A DNA stretch of 64,000 bases, taken from Mariniflexile sp. AS56. Its GTDB lineage: Bacteria > Bacteroidota > Bacteroidia > Flavobacteriales > Flavobacteriaceae. The position numbers and the translations under genes are program-made. A model generated the notes under the pieces. It was not told the origin of the DNA. It saw only the letters and a list, made by a program, of their open reading frames with translations, and searched no databases. Positions 32,848 through 40,389 of the stretch are shown here, in pieces. The stretch lies in contig NZ_JAUPED010000012.1 of assembly GCF_030552475.1 (NCBI RefSeq), positions 1 through 64,000 of the forward strand. Direction: 5' to 3'. How positions within the stretch are numbered: position 1 is the stretch's first letter; the number at the start of each line of letters is the position of its first letter.

Positions 32848-34803
32848 TTAGAATTTCCAAATGGCATAAAACTGCCAATAATTAAAGTCATTTTCAAAAT
32901 TCATAATATAACGCGCACCTAAACTGGGGCCTATTCTAGCGAAACCTGCTGTAGCTTCAAAGAGTAAGCCAGTTCTTAAATTAGTGAATGAATTGGTTTC
33001 AGAGCTTGAACTTTCTTTGCTGCTAAATGGTGGGAAATCGCTTGAATCTCCTTCATATTGTTCTACTAATACCGCTTGTTCTTGTTCTTCACTTAACGAA
33101 ATCGTGTTTTGTAAACCAGCGCCTAAACCAAAAAAATTATTAAGATTGTAGCGTATTAGAACAGGCACATCCCAATCAATATTTTCAAAAGAATTTCTGG
33201 TAGTGGTGCGCTGTAAAAACCGAAACCCTTGCGCATCTTGAATAAATTCTTCGCTTACTTGTGTTGAAGCATCGTACTTATGAAAATTATTCATCAACTC
33301 TACTTGCCAATACAAGCGATAGGATTTGTAAGGAGATAGAGTAGCTCCAAAAAAGTAGCTTTCGGAATTGTTTAAATCTGAAAAGGAATTTACCCCAACC
33401 TTTGCGCCAATAGAAATTCCTGGAAGAAACCGCGTGGTGGAATAGTTGGTAATAATAGGGTCGTTTTTATCAAAAATAATAGCGGTTCTACTTTTTGTTT
33501 TTTTCTTATGAAAATCTTTAGCAAACTTGATACTGTATTTTACAAAGCCTTTGGTAGAATCGTATTCCATTACGTTTTTTTGTTCGCTTCCGGGAAGGTA
33601 AATGTTTTTAAAGGTGAATATCGCCTGAGTGTCTGTAAACGTCGTGTCTAAACAACTATATAAAACTTCTTTTTTAGGGCAGATATCACATTTGGGATAC
33701 ATATCTAAAACTTTTAGAGTCGATTTATCCAACATTTCAGGAATATCAGTTTCCAAACGAATGGTGCGTGCGGGCCCTTCACCGTTATTTTGAAACTTGA
33801 TTTTATATTTTAATGTTTTAAAACGAACGAACCTATAATTCATAAAAGTACCGTTTGATGACATTTTATTGGGATCGTGCGAGGTTACAATTTCCATTTC
33901 CATGTCCTTAACCTTATGGTTATCGTAATTAGCATCTGGCACATACACACCTCGCACAGAAATGATGGCGCTGGTATCCTTAAGCATCTCGGGAGTTGTT
34001 TTTAAACTAAAAAAGACATTGCGTTCTTCTTGAGGTTTCATATTATCGAACTCTAAAAGGCTCCAGTTTTTGTAAAAGGCTTTCGAGTTTATAACGGTTA
34101 AGGGCAAATTATTTTTTTCGGTAGAATCTTGCTGAAAGGTACGCGCTTCTATAAAGTCGTTATTGGACGTTGCTAAATAAGTGCCATCATTCTCTATGTT
34201 ATGGGTGAAAGCAAAACCAGCTTCCGAAGTGTTTTTTTCGTTGTAATACGTTCGTGTGTCTGTTAATTCAAAATTATTGGCTTTGTATTGGTGTTCGTTG
34301 TAAAAAAGATACAATTTTCCGTTTGTAGTATAGTTTTTTTGGTTTTTGTAACTTACTATAACCACCATTTCTTCATCTGGAACCGGTTCGCGGTTGCGTT
34401 TTAATGTGAAGTCTTCGTCCATACTTGCAATGTCATTATCCTGAGTTGTTATGTTGTTTATTGCAATTTTTTTAGGTCGGGTTGTTGGTGGTTTTCCAGT
34501 ATCATAATTGTTAGTAGCCCATAAACGTACGTCGTATTCACCAGTTTTTTTATAACTGTGTTTTGGTTGTTCTTCCGTACTGTAGTGGCCATCGCCAAAT
34601 TCCCAGTAATGGGTATAAAAGGCTTTGGGAGCTCCTGCAATTTGATTTAAAGTTGGTGTTTCGGGTGTGAATAAAACGGTATTGCCTTGAGTGATATTTT
34701 TAATGTTTGCAATGCGGGTGAGCGTATCGTTTTCAATAGGCTTTTGGGCATAGCTGTTAATAGTCAATAAAATTAAACAGAAGAAAGAAAACCGCTTGTT
34801 CAT
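32848..34803 (-). CDS. secreted PKD-domain protein with C-terminal outer-membrane barrel
   Basis: A 651-residue protein. The signal peptide ends at NSYAQ (about 20). A PKD domain follows (about 55-105) with the hallmark YWEFGDGHYSTEEQPKHSY...GEYDVRLWATN. The middle has beta-sandwich domains, including a DUF11-like segment LKYKIKFQNNGEGPARTIRL and a four-Cys cluster (CDICPK with nearby Cys, about 380-400). The last ~185 residues form a barrel-like region (SIGAKVGVNSFSDLNNSESYFFGAT...YWQFYAIWKF) ending in an aromatic residue. It probably sits in the outer membrane with the PKD part exposed. It is followed by the CHAT gene at 29 bases and may sense or bind an external ligand for the cascade. Confidence 0.85.
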   Translation of the reverse strand: MNKRFSFFCLILLTINSYAQKPIENDTLTRIANIKNITQGNTVLFTPETPTLNQIAGAPKAFYTHYWEFGDGHYSTEEQPKHSYKKTGEYDVRLWATNNYDTGKPPTTRPKKIAINNITTQDNDIASMDEDFTLKRNREPVPDEEMVVIVSYKNQKNYTTNGKLYLFYNEHQYKANNFELTDTRTYYNEKNTSEAGFAFTHNIENDGTYLATSNNDFIEARTFQQDSTEKNNLPLTVINSKAFYKNWSLLEFDNMKPQEERNVFFSLKTTPEMLKDTSAIISVRGVYVPDANYDNHKVKDMEMEIVTSHDPNKMSSNGTFMNYRFVRFKTLKYKIKFQNNGEGPARTIRLETDIPEMLDKSTLKVLDMYPKCDICPKKEVLYSCLDTTFTDTQAIFTFKNIYLPGSEQKNVMEYDSTKGFVKYSIKFAKDFHKKKTKSRTAIIFDKNDPIITNYSTTRFLPGISIGAKVGVNSFSDLNNSESYFFGATLSPYKSYRLYWQVELMNNFHKYDASTQVSEEFIQDAQGFRFLQRTTTRNSFENIDWDVPVLIRYNLNNFFGLGAGLQNTISLSEEQEQAVLVEQYEGDSSDFPPFSSKESSSSETNSFTNLRTGLLFEATAGFARIGPSLGARYIMNFENDFNYWQFYAIWKF

Positions 34804-34878
34804 GATTATGAGGTTTGAATAGGTTTTAAATATACAAAAAGTGACATTTAAGTCCCCGTTTTTAATAAGTATCTATTT

Positions 34879-34977
34879 TTATGATGGTTGTAAGTTAGAT
34901 AGTATTACAAAAATATTAGCACCAATTACAAATAAAATGATGCAAACTATAATGAATATAAAAACAAATTTTTTCAT
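34879..34977 (-). CDS. candidate 32-residue single-helix membrane peptide
   Basis: The minus-strand frame from the ATG at 34977 to TAA at 34879 encodes MKKFVFIFIIVCIILFVIG..., one hydrophobic helix with a Lys-Lys start, ending SNLQPS. It begins about 12 bases downstream of the expected start of the ECF-type promoter at 34996-35026 and lies 75 bases before the PKD gene, so it would be the first gene of that operon. Its placement right behind a recognisable promoter is the main argument that it is real. It could modulate a membrane partner such as the CHAT protein or anti-sigma factor; no family recognised. Confidence 0.55.
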   Translation of the reverse strand: MKKFVFIFIIVCIILFVIGANIFVILSNLQPS

Positions 34978-34995
34978 GATATGTTCTGTATACTA

Positions 34996-35026
34996 TTATA
35001 TCAATAACGTAAGGTTTTTGTTACCC
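34996..35026 (-). promoter_or_regulatory. ECF-type promoter of the small peptide-PKD-CHAT-protease operon
   Basis: On the minus strand, GGGTAAC (35026-35020), 17 bases, GATATAA (35002-34996). The same -35, the same 17-base spacing and nearly the same -10 occur at 36184-36214 and 36737-36767. The box is unlike the housekeeping TTTG/TAnnTTTG promoter and is assigned by proximity to the sigma factor encoded at 36813. Confidence 0.7.
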
Positions 35027-35092
35027 TTTTTTAGGAATAAAAAAATTAGGTATTTGGTATAAATGGGTGAGGAGTAAAAAAAAATCCCAGAA

Positions 35093-35121
35093 ACGTGGTG
35101 TCTCTGGGATTAAAAAAGCAG
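35093..35121 (-). terminator. terminator of the lipoprotein gene
   Basis: Perfect 9-base arms AATCCCAGA (35093-35101) and TCTGGGATT (35113-35121), flanked by A-tracts that read as Ts on the minus strand. It separates the lipoprotein gene (end 35179) from the promoter of the PKD-CHAT operon. Confidence 0.88.
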
Positions 35122-35178
35122 GTTAATAATTGTGGCAAACCATGATTTTTAAGTAGGTAATTAAAATGAGTAGATTAT

Positions 35179-36153
35179 TTATGGTAAACCATTTATGATG
35201 GTTGTAAGTTGTGCTTCAGTGGCTACAGAAGTTTCACCTTCCGTAAATGTGATGACACCGTTTTCTATGATAGTTGCAGCTTTTACAGCATATTTCCAGT
35301 TTCCACCATCTTCAGTTGCAAAAATAACATGACATTCTAAACCGATTGGAATTTGTCCGTAATGTTCACTGAATAACCCTGTTCCAGCATCATAAGTATC
35401 TAATTTTGCAAGTCCAGCTTCTTCACCATCATATGATAAATATACCGAGCTATTTGTGTTGTCATATCCTGTTGGTACAGCAACTAAAATAGTAGTTTTT
35501 GGTCTTGGGTCGCTGTAAAAACGATCTACGTTACTCCATCCAAACGATTGGAAAAAACCATAGTATTGGTTACCTTCTGCAAATACACCAGCATTTTGTC
35601 CGGCAGCATCACGTTTTTCTTCAGCCCAAGCAAGGTCTCCGTTATCGTCTATAATACCATTCCAAAGTATCATGGCATTATCAGCTCCTCCAGTTAAATC
35701 GGCAGGGATTTGCATTTGGAATCCACAATTAGTTTCTAATGCAACACCATCTTGAGTAGCTTGTACAAAAAACTCACCACCAGAGATTAATAGGGCTTTG
35801 TCGCCGTTGGGTAAAATACCCATAGTAGGTTTGTTGGTTGTAAGCATGTTGCCTTTATCGAATAATTCAACAAATTCTAAATCAACATCTCCAGTTACAG
35901 CTACGCCGTTTTTTGTTAAACATCCACCGTTAATAAATATTTCAACGCCTTTATCTGATGTTAAATTAATAGACCCGTCGTCAGCATTAAATTGAAATGT
36001 TTGTGTTAATCCGTCTAAAGCTTGTTCTCTTATGGCATCAAATTCTTGAGCAGATGCTGGAATTATTAAATCGTCGTTGTCGTTTTTTGTACAGCTTGTT
36101 AATGTAATCGCTGTTAATAAAAGTGTTCCTAAAATGTGTTTTAAATTTTTCAT
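35179..36153 (-). CDS. secreted lipoprotein with beta-sandwich repeats, unknown function
   Basis: A 324-residue lipoprotein with lipobox LTSC (Cys21). The mature protein is rich in beta strands and acidic residues. The segment INGGCLTKNGVAVTGDVDLE followed by LFDKGNMLTTNKPTMG and FFVQATQDGVAL resembles surface proteins of Bacteroidetes that place a metal-independent beta-sandwich after the lipid anchor, but I cannot name the family. It is transcribed from its own copy of the GGGTAAC-N17-(G/T)ATATAA promoter and ends at a terminator. Membership in the sigma regulon suggests a surface or envelope-stress role (inference). Confidence 0.75.
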   Translation of the reverse strand: MKNLKHILGTLLLTAITLTSCTKNDNDDLIIPASAQEFDAIREQALDGLTQTFQFNADDGSINLTSDKGVEIFINGGCLTKNGVAVTGDVDLEFVELFDKGNMLTTNKPTMGILPNGDKALLISGGEFFVQATQDGVALETNCGFQMQIPADLTGGADNAMILWNGIIDDNGDLAWAEEKRDAAGQNAGVFAEGNQYYGFFQSFGWSNVDRFYSDPRPKTTILVAVPTGYDNTNSSVYLSYDGEEAGLAKLDTYDAGTGLFSEHYGQIPIGLECHVIFATEDGGNWKYAVKAATIIENGVITFTEGETSVATEAQLTTIINGLP

Positions 36154-36183
36154 AATATTAAGGTTTTAAATTGTTATTCATGT

Positions 36184-36214
36184 TTATATAAACAGGGCAA
36201 GTAATTTGTTACCC
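36184..36214 (-). promoter_or_regulatory. ECF-type promoter of the lipoprotein gene
   Basis: On the minus strand, GGGTAAC (36214-36208), 17 bases, TATATAA (36190-36184), 31 bases before the ATG at 36153. This is one of three identical-architecture promoters in the region. Confidence 0.7.
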
Positions 36215-36241
36215 TGTTTTGGTAATTATTTTATTTTTTTT

Positions 36242-36679
36242 TTATTGTTGAGGTTGACTGATGATCATTTTAGAGACCACAGCATCACCAGATGCTACTA
36301 AAGCAATCATTTTGTTGGCATAATCTTCAGAAGAAGCGTAACCTTTTGCGGAGCCTGTTTCAGTTTCAACTTCCCAGAAATAATTTCTTTGGGCGTTCAC
36401 TTCAGCTTTTAAAACCAAGTAACTTTGAATTTCGGTTCCTAAAATAATTTCACCAGAACTAGTTAAGGCAATCATTTCTTTGGCGCTTTCAAGAGTAAGG
36501 GAGGTTCCTGAATAAGTGGTTTTGTTGGTTTCAACTTTCCAACCAAATACTTGAGCAATGTTTTCTTTTTTAAGGGTTACAACTTCCGTTGAAGTGTTAA
36601 GTGTTGATGTTTCGTTGGTAGCGTTTATATTTAATATTGAAAAAGCTACAGTTGCGATAATTAAAATTGATTTTTTCAT
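36242..36679 (-). CDS. secreted protein made of two ~40-residue repeats
   Basis: A 145-residue protein with a signal peptide (about 1-20, cleaved near NINA). The mature part contains two tandem repeats at about 46-86 and 101-141. Both have (G/F)W(K/E)VET, then a short loop, then A(K/N)(E/K)MIAL...SG, then a beta-like end. Pattern and size suggest two small alpha/beta modules in the periplasm or on the surface. No family recognised. It lies divergent from the sigma gene and has the third ECF-type promoter 58-88 bases upstream, so it is probably one of the sigma factor's targets. Confidence 0.75.
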   Translation of the reverse strand: MKKSILIIATVAFSILNINATNETSTLNTSTEVVTLKKENIAQVFGWKVETNKTTYSGTSLTLESAKEMIALTSSGEIILGTEIQSYLVLKAEVNAQRNYFWEVETETGSAKGYASSEDYANKMIALVASGDAVVSKMIISQPQQ

Positions 36680-36736
36680 GATTTCTAATTTTTGGATTAA
36701 TTAAAATTTTGTTTTAGCATATTTGCTGTTACACCC

Positions 36737-36767
36737 TTATATCAAAACCATTTAAAAATTGTTACCC
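36737..36767 (-). promoter_or_regulatory. ECF-type promoter of the two-repeat secreted protein
   Basis: On the minus strand, GGGTAAC (36767-36761), 17 bases, GATATAA (36743-36737). The leader to the ATG at 36679 would be about 48 bases. It lies in the divergent spacer opposite the sigma gene. Confidence 0.7.
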
Positions 36768-36812
36768 ATTTATTTTAAAGTTTTTTTAAATTAGCAGTAA
36801 ATACAAGGGTTA

Positions 36813-37394
36813 ATGAGCGAAAAAAAAATACATGAAGACCAAAAGTATATTGTTGGATTGCTTAAAAACAACTCCTTTATTATACAAGCTATCTATGATA
36901 AGTTCGTGCCGAAGGTTATTAATTATATAAAGCAGAACAGCGGTGATGCCGAGAGAGCCCAAGATATTATTCAAGACACTTTAATTACTATATATAATCA
37001 GGCAAGTGCAAAGAAATTAGAATTAACATGCCCGTTTGATGCCTATTTCTTTTTACTGTGTAAACGGAAATGGTTAAATGAACTGAAAAAAACATCTAAT
37101 AAGGAGGTAACAATTAATGAAGAAGTTTTATATAAAGATGACGACGCTCAAGAACTAGCGTTTGAAACCGATGTATTTAGCGAAAAACAAGCCTTATTTA
37201 CAGAAATGTTTCAAAAACTAGGAACTGCTTGTAAAGAGTTATTAACGGCTACTTTTAAAATTAAATCGATGGAAGAAGTAGCAAAGAGTTTAGGGGTAAC
37301 ATACGCTTATGCTCGAAAAAAGAAATCTTTATGTACAGGGAAATTAACAGAGCTGGTTCAACAGTCGCCAAAATTTAACCAACTTAATAATTAA
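36813..37394 (+). CDS. ECF-type RNA polymerase sigma factor
   Basis: A 193-residue sigma-70-family protein with only regions 2 and 4. Region 2 contains SGDAERAQDIIQDTLITIYNQ and FLLCKRKWLNELKK (about 50-95). Region 4 has a helix-turn-helix, SMEEVAKSLGVTYAYARKKKSL (about 152-173). It probably recognises the GGGTAAC-N17-(G/T)ATATAA promoters at the three neighbouring units (inference from position). It is followed 5 bases later by a membrane protein with an anti-sigma-like N-terminus. The small divergent gene at 36242 carries one of these promoters. No copy of that promoter was found on the plus strand for sigma itself, so self-activation is not evident. Confidence 0.92.
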   Translation: MSEKKIHEDQKYIVGLLKNNSFIIQAIYDKFVPKVINYIKQNSGDAERAQDIIQDTLITIYNQASAKKLELTCPFDAYFFLLCKRKWLNELKKTSNKEVTINEEVLYKDDDAQELAFETDVFSEKQALFTEMFQKLGTACKELLTATFKIKSMEEVAKSLGVTYAYARKKKSLCTGKLTELVQQSPKFNQLNN

Positions 37395-37399
37395 TTGTC

Positions 37400-38134
37400 A
37401 TGGAAGATCAAGATTATATACTATTCGAAAACTATTTGCTAGGAGACCTATCTAAGGAAGATGAGGTAGCTCTAGAAGCGCGTTTGGAAAGTGACTCAAA
37501 ATTTAAAGACAGCTTTACTACTTATAAAGAGCTCTCATCTTTTTTAGAACATAAGTTTGAGAATGAAGACGCTTCTGTGGCATTTCAAGATAATTTAAAA
37601 AATATTTCAAAAACTTATTTTGAAAAACAGGAAGCGCCTAAAAAGATAGCTCGTTTTAAACCTTGGCAATATGCTATGGCAGCCACTGTCGCTTTATTTA
37701 TAGGGGTCACAGTGTTTAATAACTTTTCTAGTCCCGTTTATGAAGATTTTGCAAATTATGATAGCATTAGTTTAACCGTAAGAGGCGATCAAGATGCTTT
37801 ATTAAAAACGGCTGAAAATGCTTTTAATACAAAAGATTTCGCCAAAGCAGATGAAGCTTTTAAAAGTTTAATGGTGATGAATAAAGACAATGCTGAATTT
37901 CAGTTTTATAGAGGCGTAGCCAATTTGGAATTAAATAAATTTGATACTGCTGAAGGCTTATTAACAAGTTTAAGTAAAGGGCAATCGGCCTATAAAAACA
38001 AAGCAACCTGGTACTTGGCTTTAAGTAATTTGAAGCAAAATGAATTTGATGATTGTTTAGAAATATTAAGAACCATTCCAGAAGATGCTGAAGATTATAA
38101 AAAAGCACAAAAACTTATTAAGAAGTTAGATTAA
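37400..38134 (+). CDS. anti-sigma-like membrane protein with periplasmic TPR tail
   Basis: A 244-residue protein. The N-terminal cytoplasmic part (about 1-85) begins DYILFENYLLGDLSKEDEVA, a pattern common in flavobacterial anti-sigma factors, and lacks a zinc-binding HxxxCxxC motif. One membrane helix spans about 90-109 (YAMAATVALFIGVTVF). The periplasmic part (about 130-244) has two to three TPR-like repeats (AENAFNTKDFAKADEAFKSL, AEFQFYRGVANLELNKFDTA, ATWYLALSNLKQNEFDDCLE). It is coupled to the sigma gene by a 5-base gap. It would hold the sigma factor at the membrane and respond to periplasmic signals; the periplasmic CHAT protease is a possible trigger (inference). Confidence 0.8.
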   Translation: MEDQDYILFENYLLGDLSKEDEVALEARLESDSKFKDSFTTYKELSSFLEHKFENEDASVAFQDNLKNISKTYFEKQEAPKKIARFKPWQYAMAATVALFIGVTVFNNFSSPVYEDFANYDSISLTVRGDQDALLKTAENAFNTKDFAKADEAFKSLMVMNKDNAEFQFYRGVANLELNKFDTAEGLLTSLSKGQSAYKNKATWYLALSNLKQNEFDDCLEILRTIPEDAEDYKKAQKLIKKLD

Positions 38135-38204
38135 TAGGTGTCAAGTTCATCCTAATCGAGAACTTGAAATTATTTAATAATATTATTTGAGTTGAAAGTT
38201 ATCC

Positions 38205-38240
38205 AGACCTCACTGTTTTTTAAAACCGGTGGGGTCTTTG
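38205..38240 (+). terminator. terminator of the sigma/anti-sigma operon
   Basis: AGACCTCACTG (38205-38215) pairs with CGGTGGGGTCT (38227-38237) using two G-U pairs on the plus-strand RNA, then TTGTTTATT. It lies 70 bases after the anti-sigma gene and before the tatD-type gene. Confidence 0.75.
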
Positions 38241-38269
38241 TTTATTAAAATACTTCTTATTTTTACCGA

Positions 38270-39037
38270 ATGATAATTACAGATACCCATACCCATTTAT
38301 ATAGTGAAGCTTTTGATGAAGATAGAGATGCCATGATAACTCGGGCGTTAAATGAAGGTGTTTCACGCTTTTTTATTCCAGCAATCGATTCGACCTACAC
38401 CGCATCGATGTTGCAATTGGAAAAAGACTATCCTGAACATGTTTTTTTAATGATGGGCTTACACCCGACGCATGTAAAAGATAATTTTAAAGACGAGTTA
38501 AAGCATGTTGAAGAGATGCTTGCAAAACGAAAATTTTACGCTGTGGGTGAAATTGGTATCGATTTATATTGGGATAAATCGACACTTGCCATTCAGCAAG
38601 AGGCTTTTAAATATCAAATCCAATTAGCGAAAAAATATAAATTACCTATTGTTATTCATTGCAGGGAAGCCTTCGATGAAATATTTGAAGTGTTAGAGGC
38701 TGAGAAGGACGCTGATTTATATGGTATCTTTCACTGTTTTACCGGAACTTTAGAACAAGCACATCACGCAATATCCTATAATATGAAATTAGGAATTGGT
38801 GGCGTGGCTACTTTTAAAAATGGAAAAATCGATCAGTTTTTAAATCAAATAGATTTAAAACATATTGTATTAGAGACCGATTCACCTTATTTAGCACCAG
38901 TGCCTTATAGAGGGAAGCGCAATGAAAGTGTTTATGTTATAACGGTGTTAGAAAAATTATCAGAAGTATATGCTTTACCTTTAGAAGCTATAGCCGAGAT
39001 AACAACCCAAAACTCCAAAGTCGTATTTGGTATCTAG
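38270..39037 (+). CDS. TatD-family metal-dependent deoxyribonuclease
   Basis: A 255-residue TIM-barrel hydrolase. Metal-binding motifs are THTHLYSEAFD (about residues 5-15), the central GEIGIDLYW (Glu near 93), PIVIHCREAFDE (His near 128), IFHCFTG (His near 152) and the C-terminal ETDSPYLAP (Asp near 204). All expected ligands are present. TatD enzymes are DNA or RNA 3' exonucleases acting in repair or fragmentation. Length and motifs are typical. It is followed after 77 bases by the asparaginase gene. Confidence 0.93.
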   Translation: MIITDTHTHLYSEAFDEDRDAMITRALNEGVSRFFIPAIDSTYTASMLQLEKDYPEHVFLMMGLHPTHVKDNFKDELKHVEEMLAKRKFYAVGEIGIDLYWDKSTLAIQQEAFKYQIQLAKKYKLPIVIHCREAFDEIFEVLEAEKDADLYGIFHCFTGTLEQAHHAISYNMKLGIGGVATFKNGKIDQFLNQIDLKHIVLETDSPYLAPVPYRGKRNESVYVITVLEKLSEVYALPLEAIAEITTQNSKVVFGI

Positions 39038-39114
39038 AAAACCAATTCAAGTGTTTTAGGTTGAGTAGAATCAAGGCCTATTAGTAATGTGTAAATCCAT
39101 AATTGTAATTTAAC

Positions 39115-40146
39115 ATGACAAAAAACATTCCCAACATATTACTTATATATACTGGCGGTACCATAGGTATGATTAAAGATTTTAAAACAGGTGCTCTAAA
39201 GGCCTTCGATTTTAAAAATCTGATAGATAAAATACCCGAATTACAGCTTTTAGAATGCCAAATAGAAACCGTTTCTTTTGAAGAGCCAATCGATTCTAGT
39301 AATATGAATCCTGTTTATTGGGTTCAAATTGCCGAGGTTATAGAAGAAAACTACACTAAGTTTGATGGGTTTGTGGTGCTTCATGGTAGTGATACTATGA
39401 GTTATACCGCATCTGCATTAAGTTTTATGCTTGAAGATTTGGCGAAACCAGTTGTATTCACGGGTTCACAATTGCCTATTGGCGATTTAAGAACCGATGC
39501 TAAAGAAAATTTAATCACTTCCATTCAAATGGCATCTTTACAAGAAGGTGGAAAGCCATTGGTAAAAGAAGTGTGTTTATATTTTGAATATAAATTGTAT
39601 CGCGCTAACCGAAGTACGAAACTAAATGCAGAAAATTTTAAGGCATTTGCGTCGTTAAATTATCCGGAATTGGCAGAATCTGGCGTGCATTTAAAAGTAA
39701 ATAATGATTATTTATGGAAGCCAGATTCTAATAAATCACTAAAAGTTCATAAAAATTTAGACACCAATATTGCGCTTATTAAACTTTTTCCGGGTATATC
39801 CGAGGGGTTTTTAAGGGCTGCTTTGGCAACTCCTAACCTAAAATCGGTGGTTTTGGAGACCTTCGGATCAGGAAATTGTAGTACAGAGGCTTGGTTTATT
39901 AATCTTTTACAAGAAACAATTTCTAAAGGTTTACACGTTGTAAATGTAACCCAATGTGTAGGCGGTAGTGTGATGATGGGACATTATGAAACAAGTAACC
40001 AGTTGAAAACCATAGGTGTTATTTCAGGAAAAGACATGACAACGGAAGCGGCCATTAGTAAATTAATGTATTTGCTTGGGCAAAAAATACCGGCTAAATT
40101 ATTTAAAAACACCTTCGAAAACCCGTTGCGGGGCGAAATGTTTTAA
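39115..40146 (+). CDS. ansA: type I (cytoplasmic) L-asparaginase
   Basis: A 343-residue amidohydrolase that converts asparagine to aspartate and ammonia. The nucleophilic threonine motif IYTGGTIGM (about 10-18) and the second motif VVLHGSDTMSYTASALSFML (about 88-107) are intact. There is no signal peptide, fitting the cytoplasmic type I enzyme. Length is close to E. coli AnsA. It lies between tatD and tRNA-Ser. Symbol assigned by overall similarity to AnsA-type proteins; moderately sure. Confidence 0.88.
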   Translation: MTKNIPNILLIYTGGTIGMIKDFKTGALKAFDFKNLIDKIPELQLLECQIETVSFEEPIDSSNMNPVYWVQIAEVIEENYTKFDGFVVLHGSDTMSYTASALSFMLEDLAKPVVFTGSQLPIGDLRTDAKENLITSIQMASLQEGGKPLVKEVCLYFEYKLYRANRSTKLNAENFKAFASLNYPELAESGVHLKVNNDYLWKPDSNKSLKVHKNLDTNIALIKLFPGISEGFLRAALATPNLKSVVLETFGSGNCSTEAWFINLLQETISKGLHVVNVTQCVGGSVMMGHYETSNQLKTIGVISGKDMTTEAAISKLMYLLGQKIPAKLFKNTFENPLRGEMF

Positions 40147-40223
40147 AATTAACTTATAAAATTTTAGCGTTCAAAGTTTTTTTTGTTATTTGCTCACCCA
40201 TAAAAAAGTGCAATATAAAATAC

Positions 40224-40311
40224 AGAGAGGTGGCCGAGTGGTCGAAGGCGCACGCCTGGAAAGTGTGTATACCTCAAAAGGGTATCGAGGGTTCGAATCC
40301 CTTCCTCTCTG
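40224..40311 (+). tRNA. tRNA-Ser (anticodon GGA)
   Basis: An 88-base class II tRNA. The acceptor arms AGAGAGG (40224-40230) and CCTCTCT (40304-40310) pair perfectly, with discriminator G at 40311. The anticodon arm is CACGC-CTGGAAA-GTGTG with anticodon GGA. A long variable arm (TATACCTCAAAAGGGTATC) is typical of tRNA-Ser, and the T arm is GAGGG-TTCGAAT-CCCTT. CCA is not encoded. It reads UCC and UCU codons. Confidence 0.95.
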
Positions 40312-40389
40312 CTGTTATTTTTATTTTTTTATTGTATTTTTTTTATATCTTTAACACATTAATTAACTAATAAAATTAAGATTTAGAAC

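Noticed and set aside
40147-40223. A second tRNA or a small RNA ahead of tRNA-Ser
   Set aside because: Only A/T-rich sequence with no cloverleaf or hairpin was seen.
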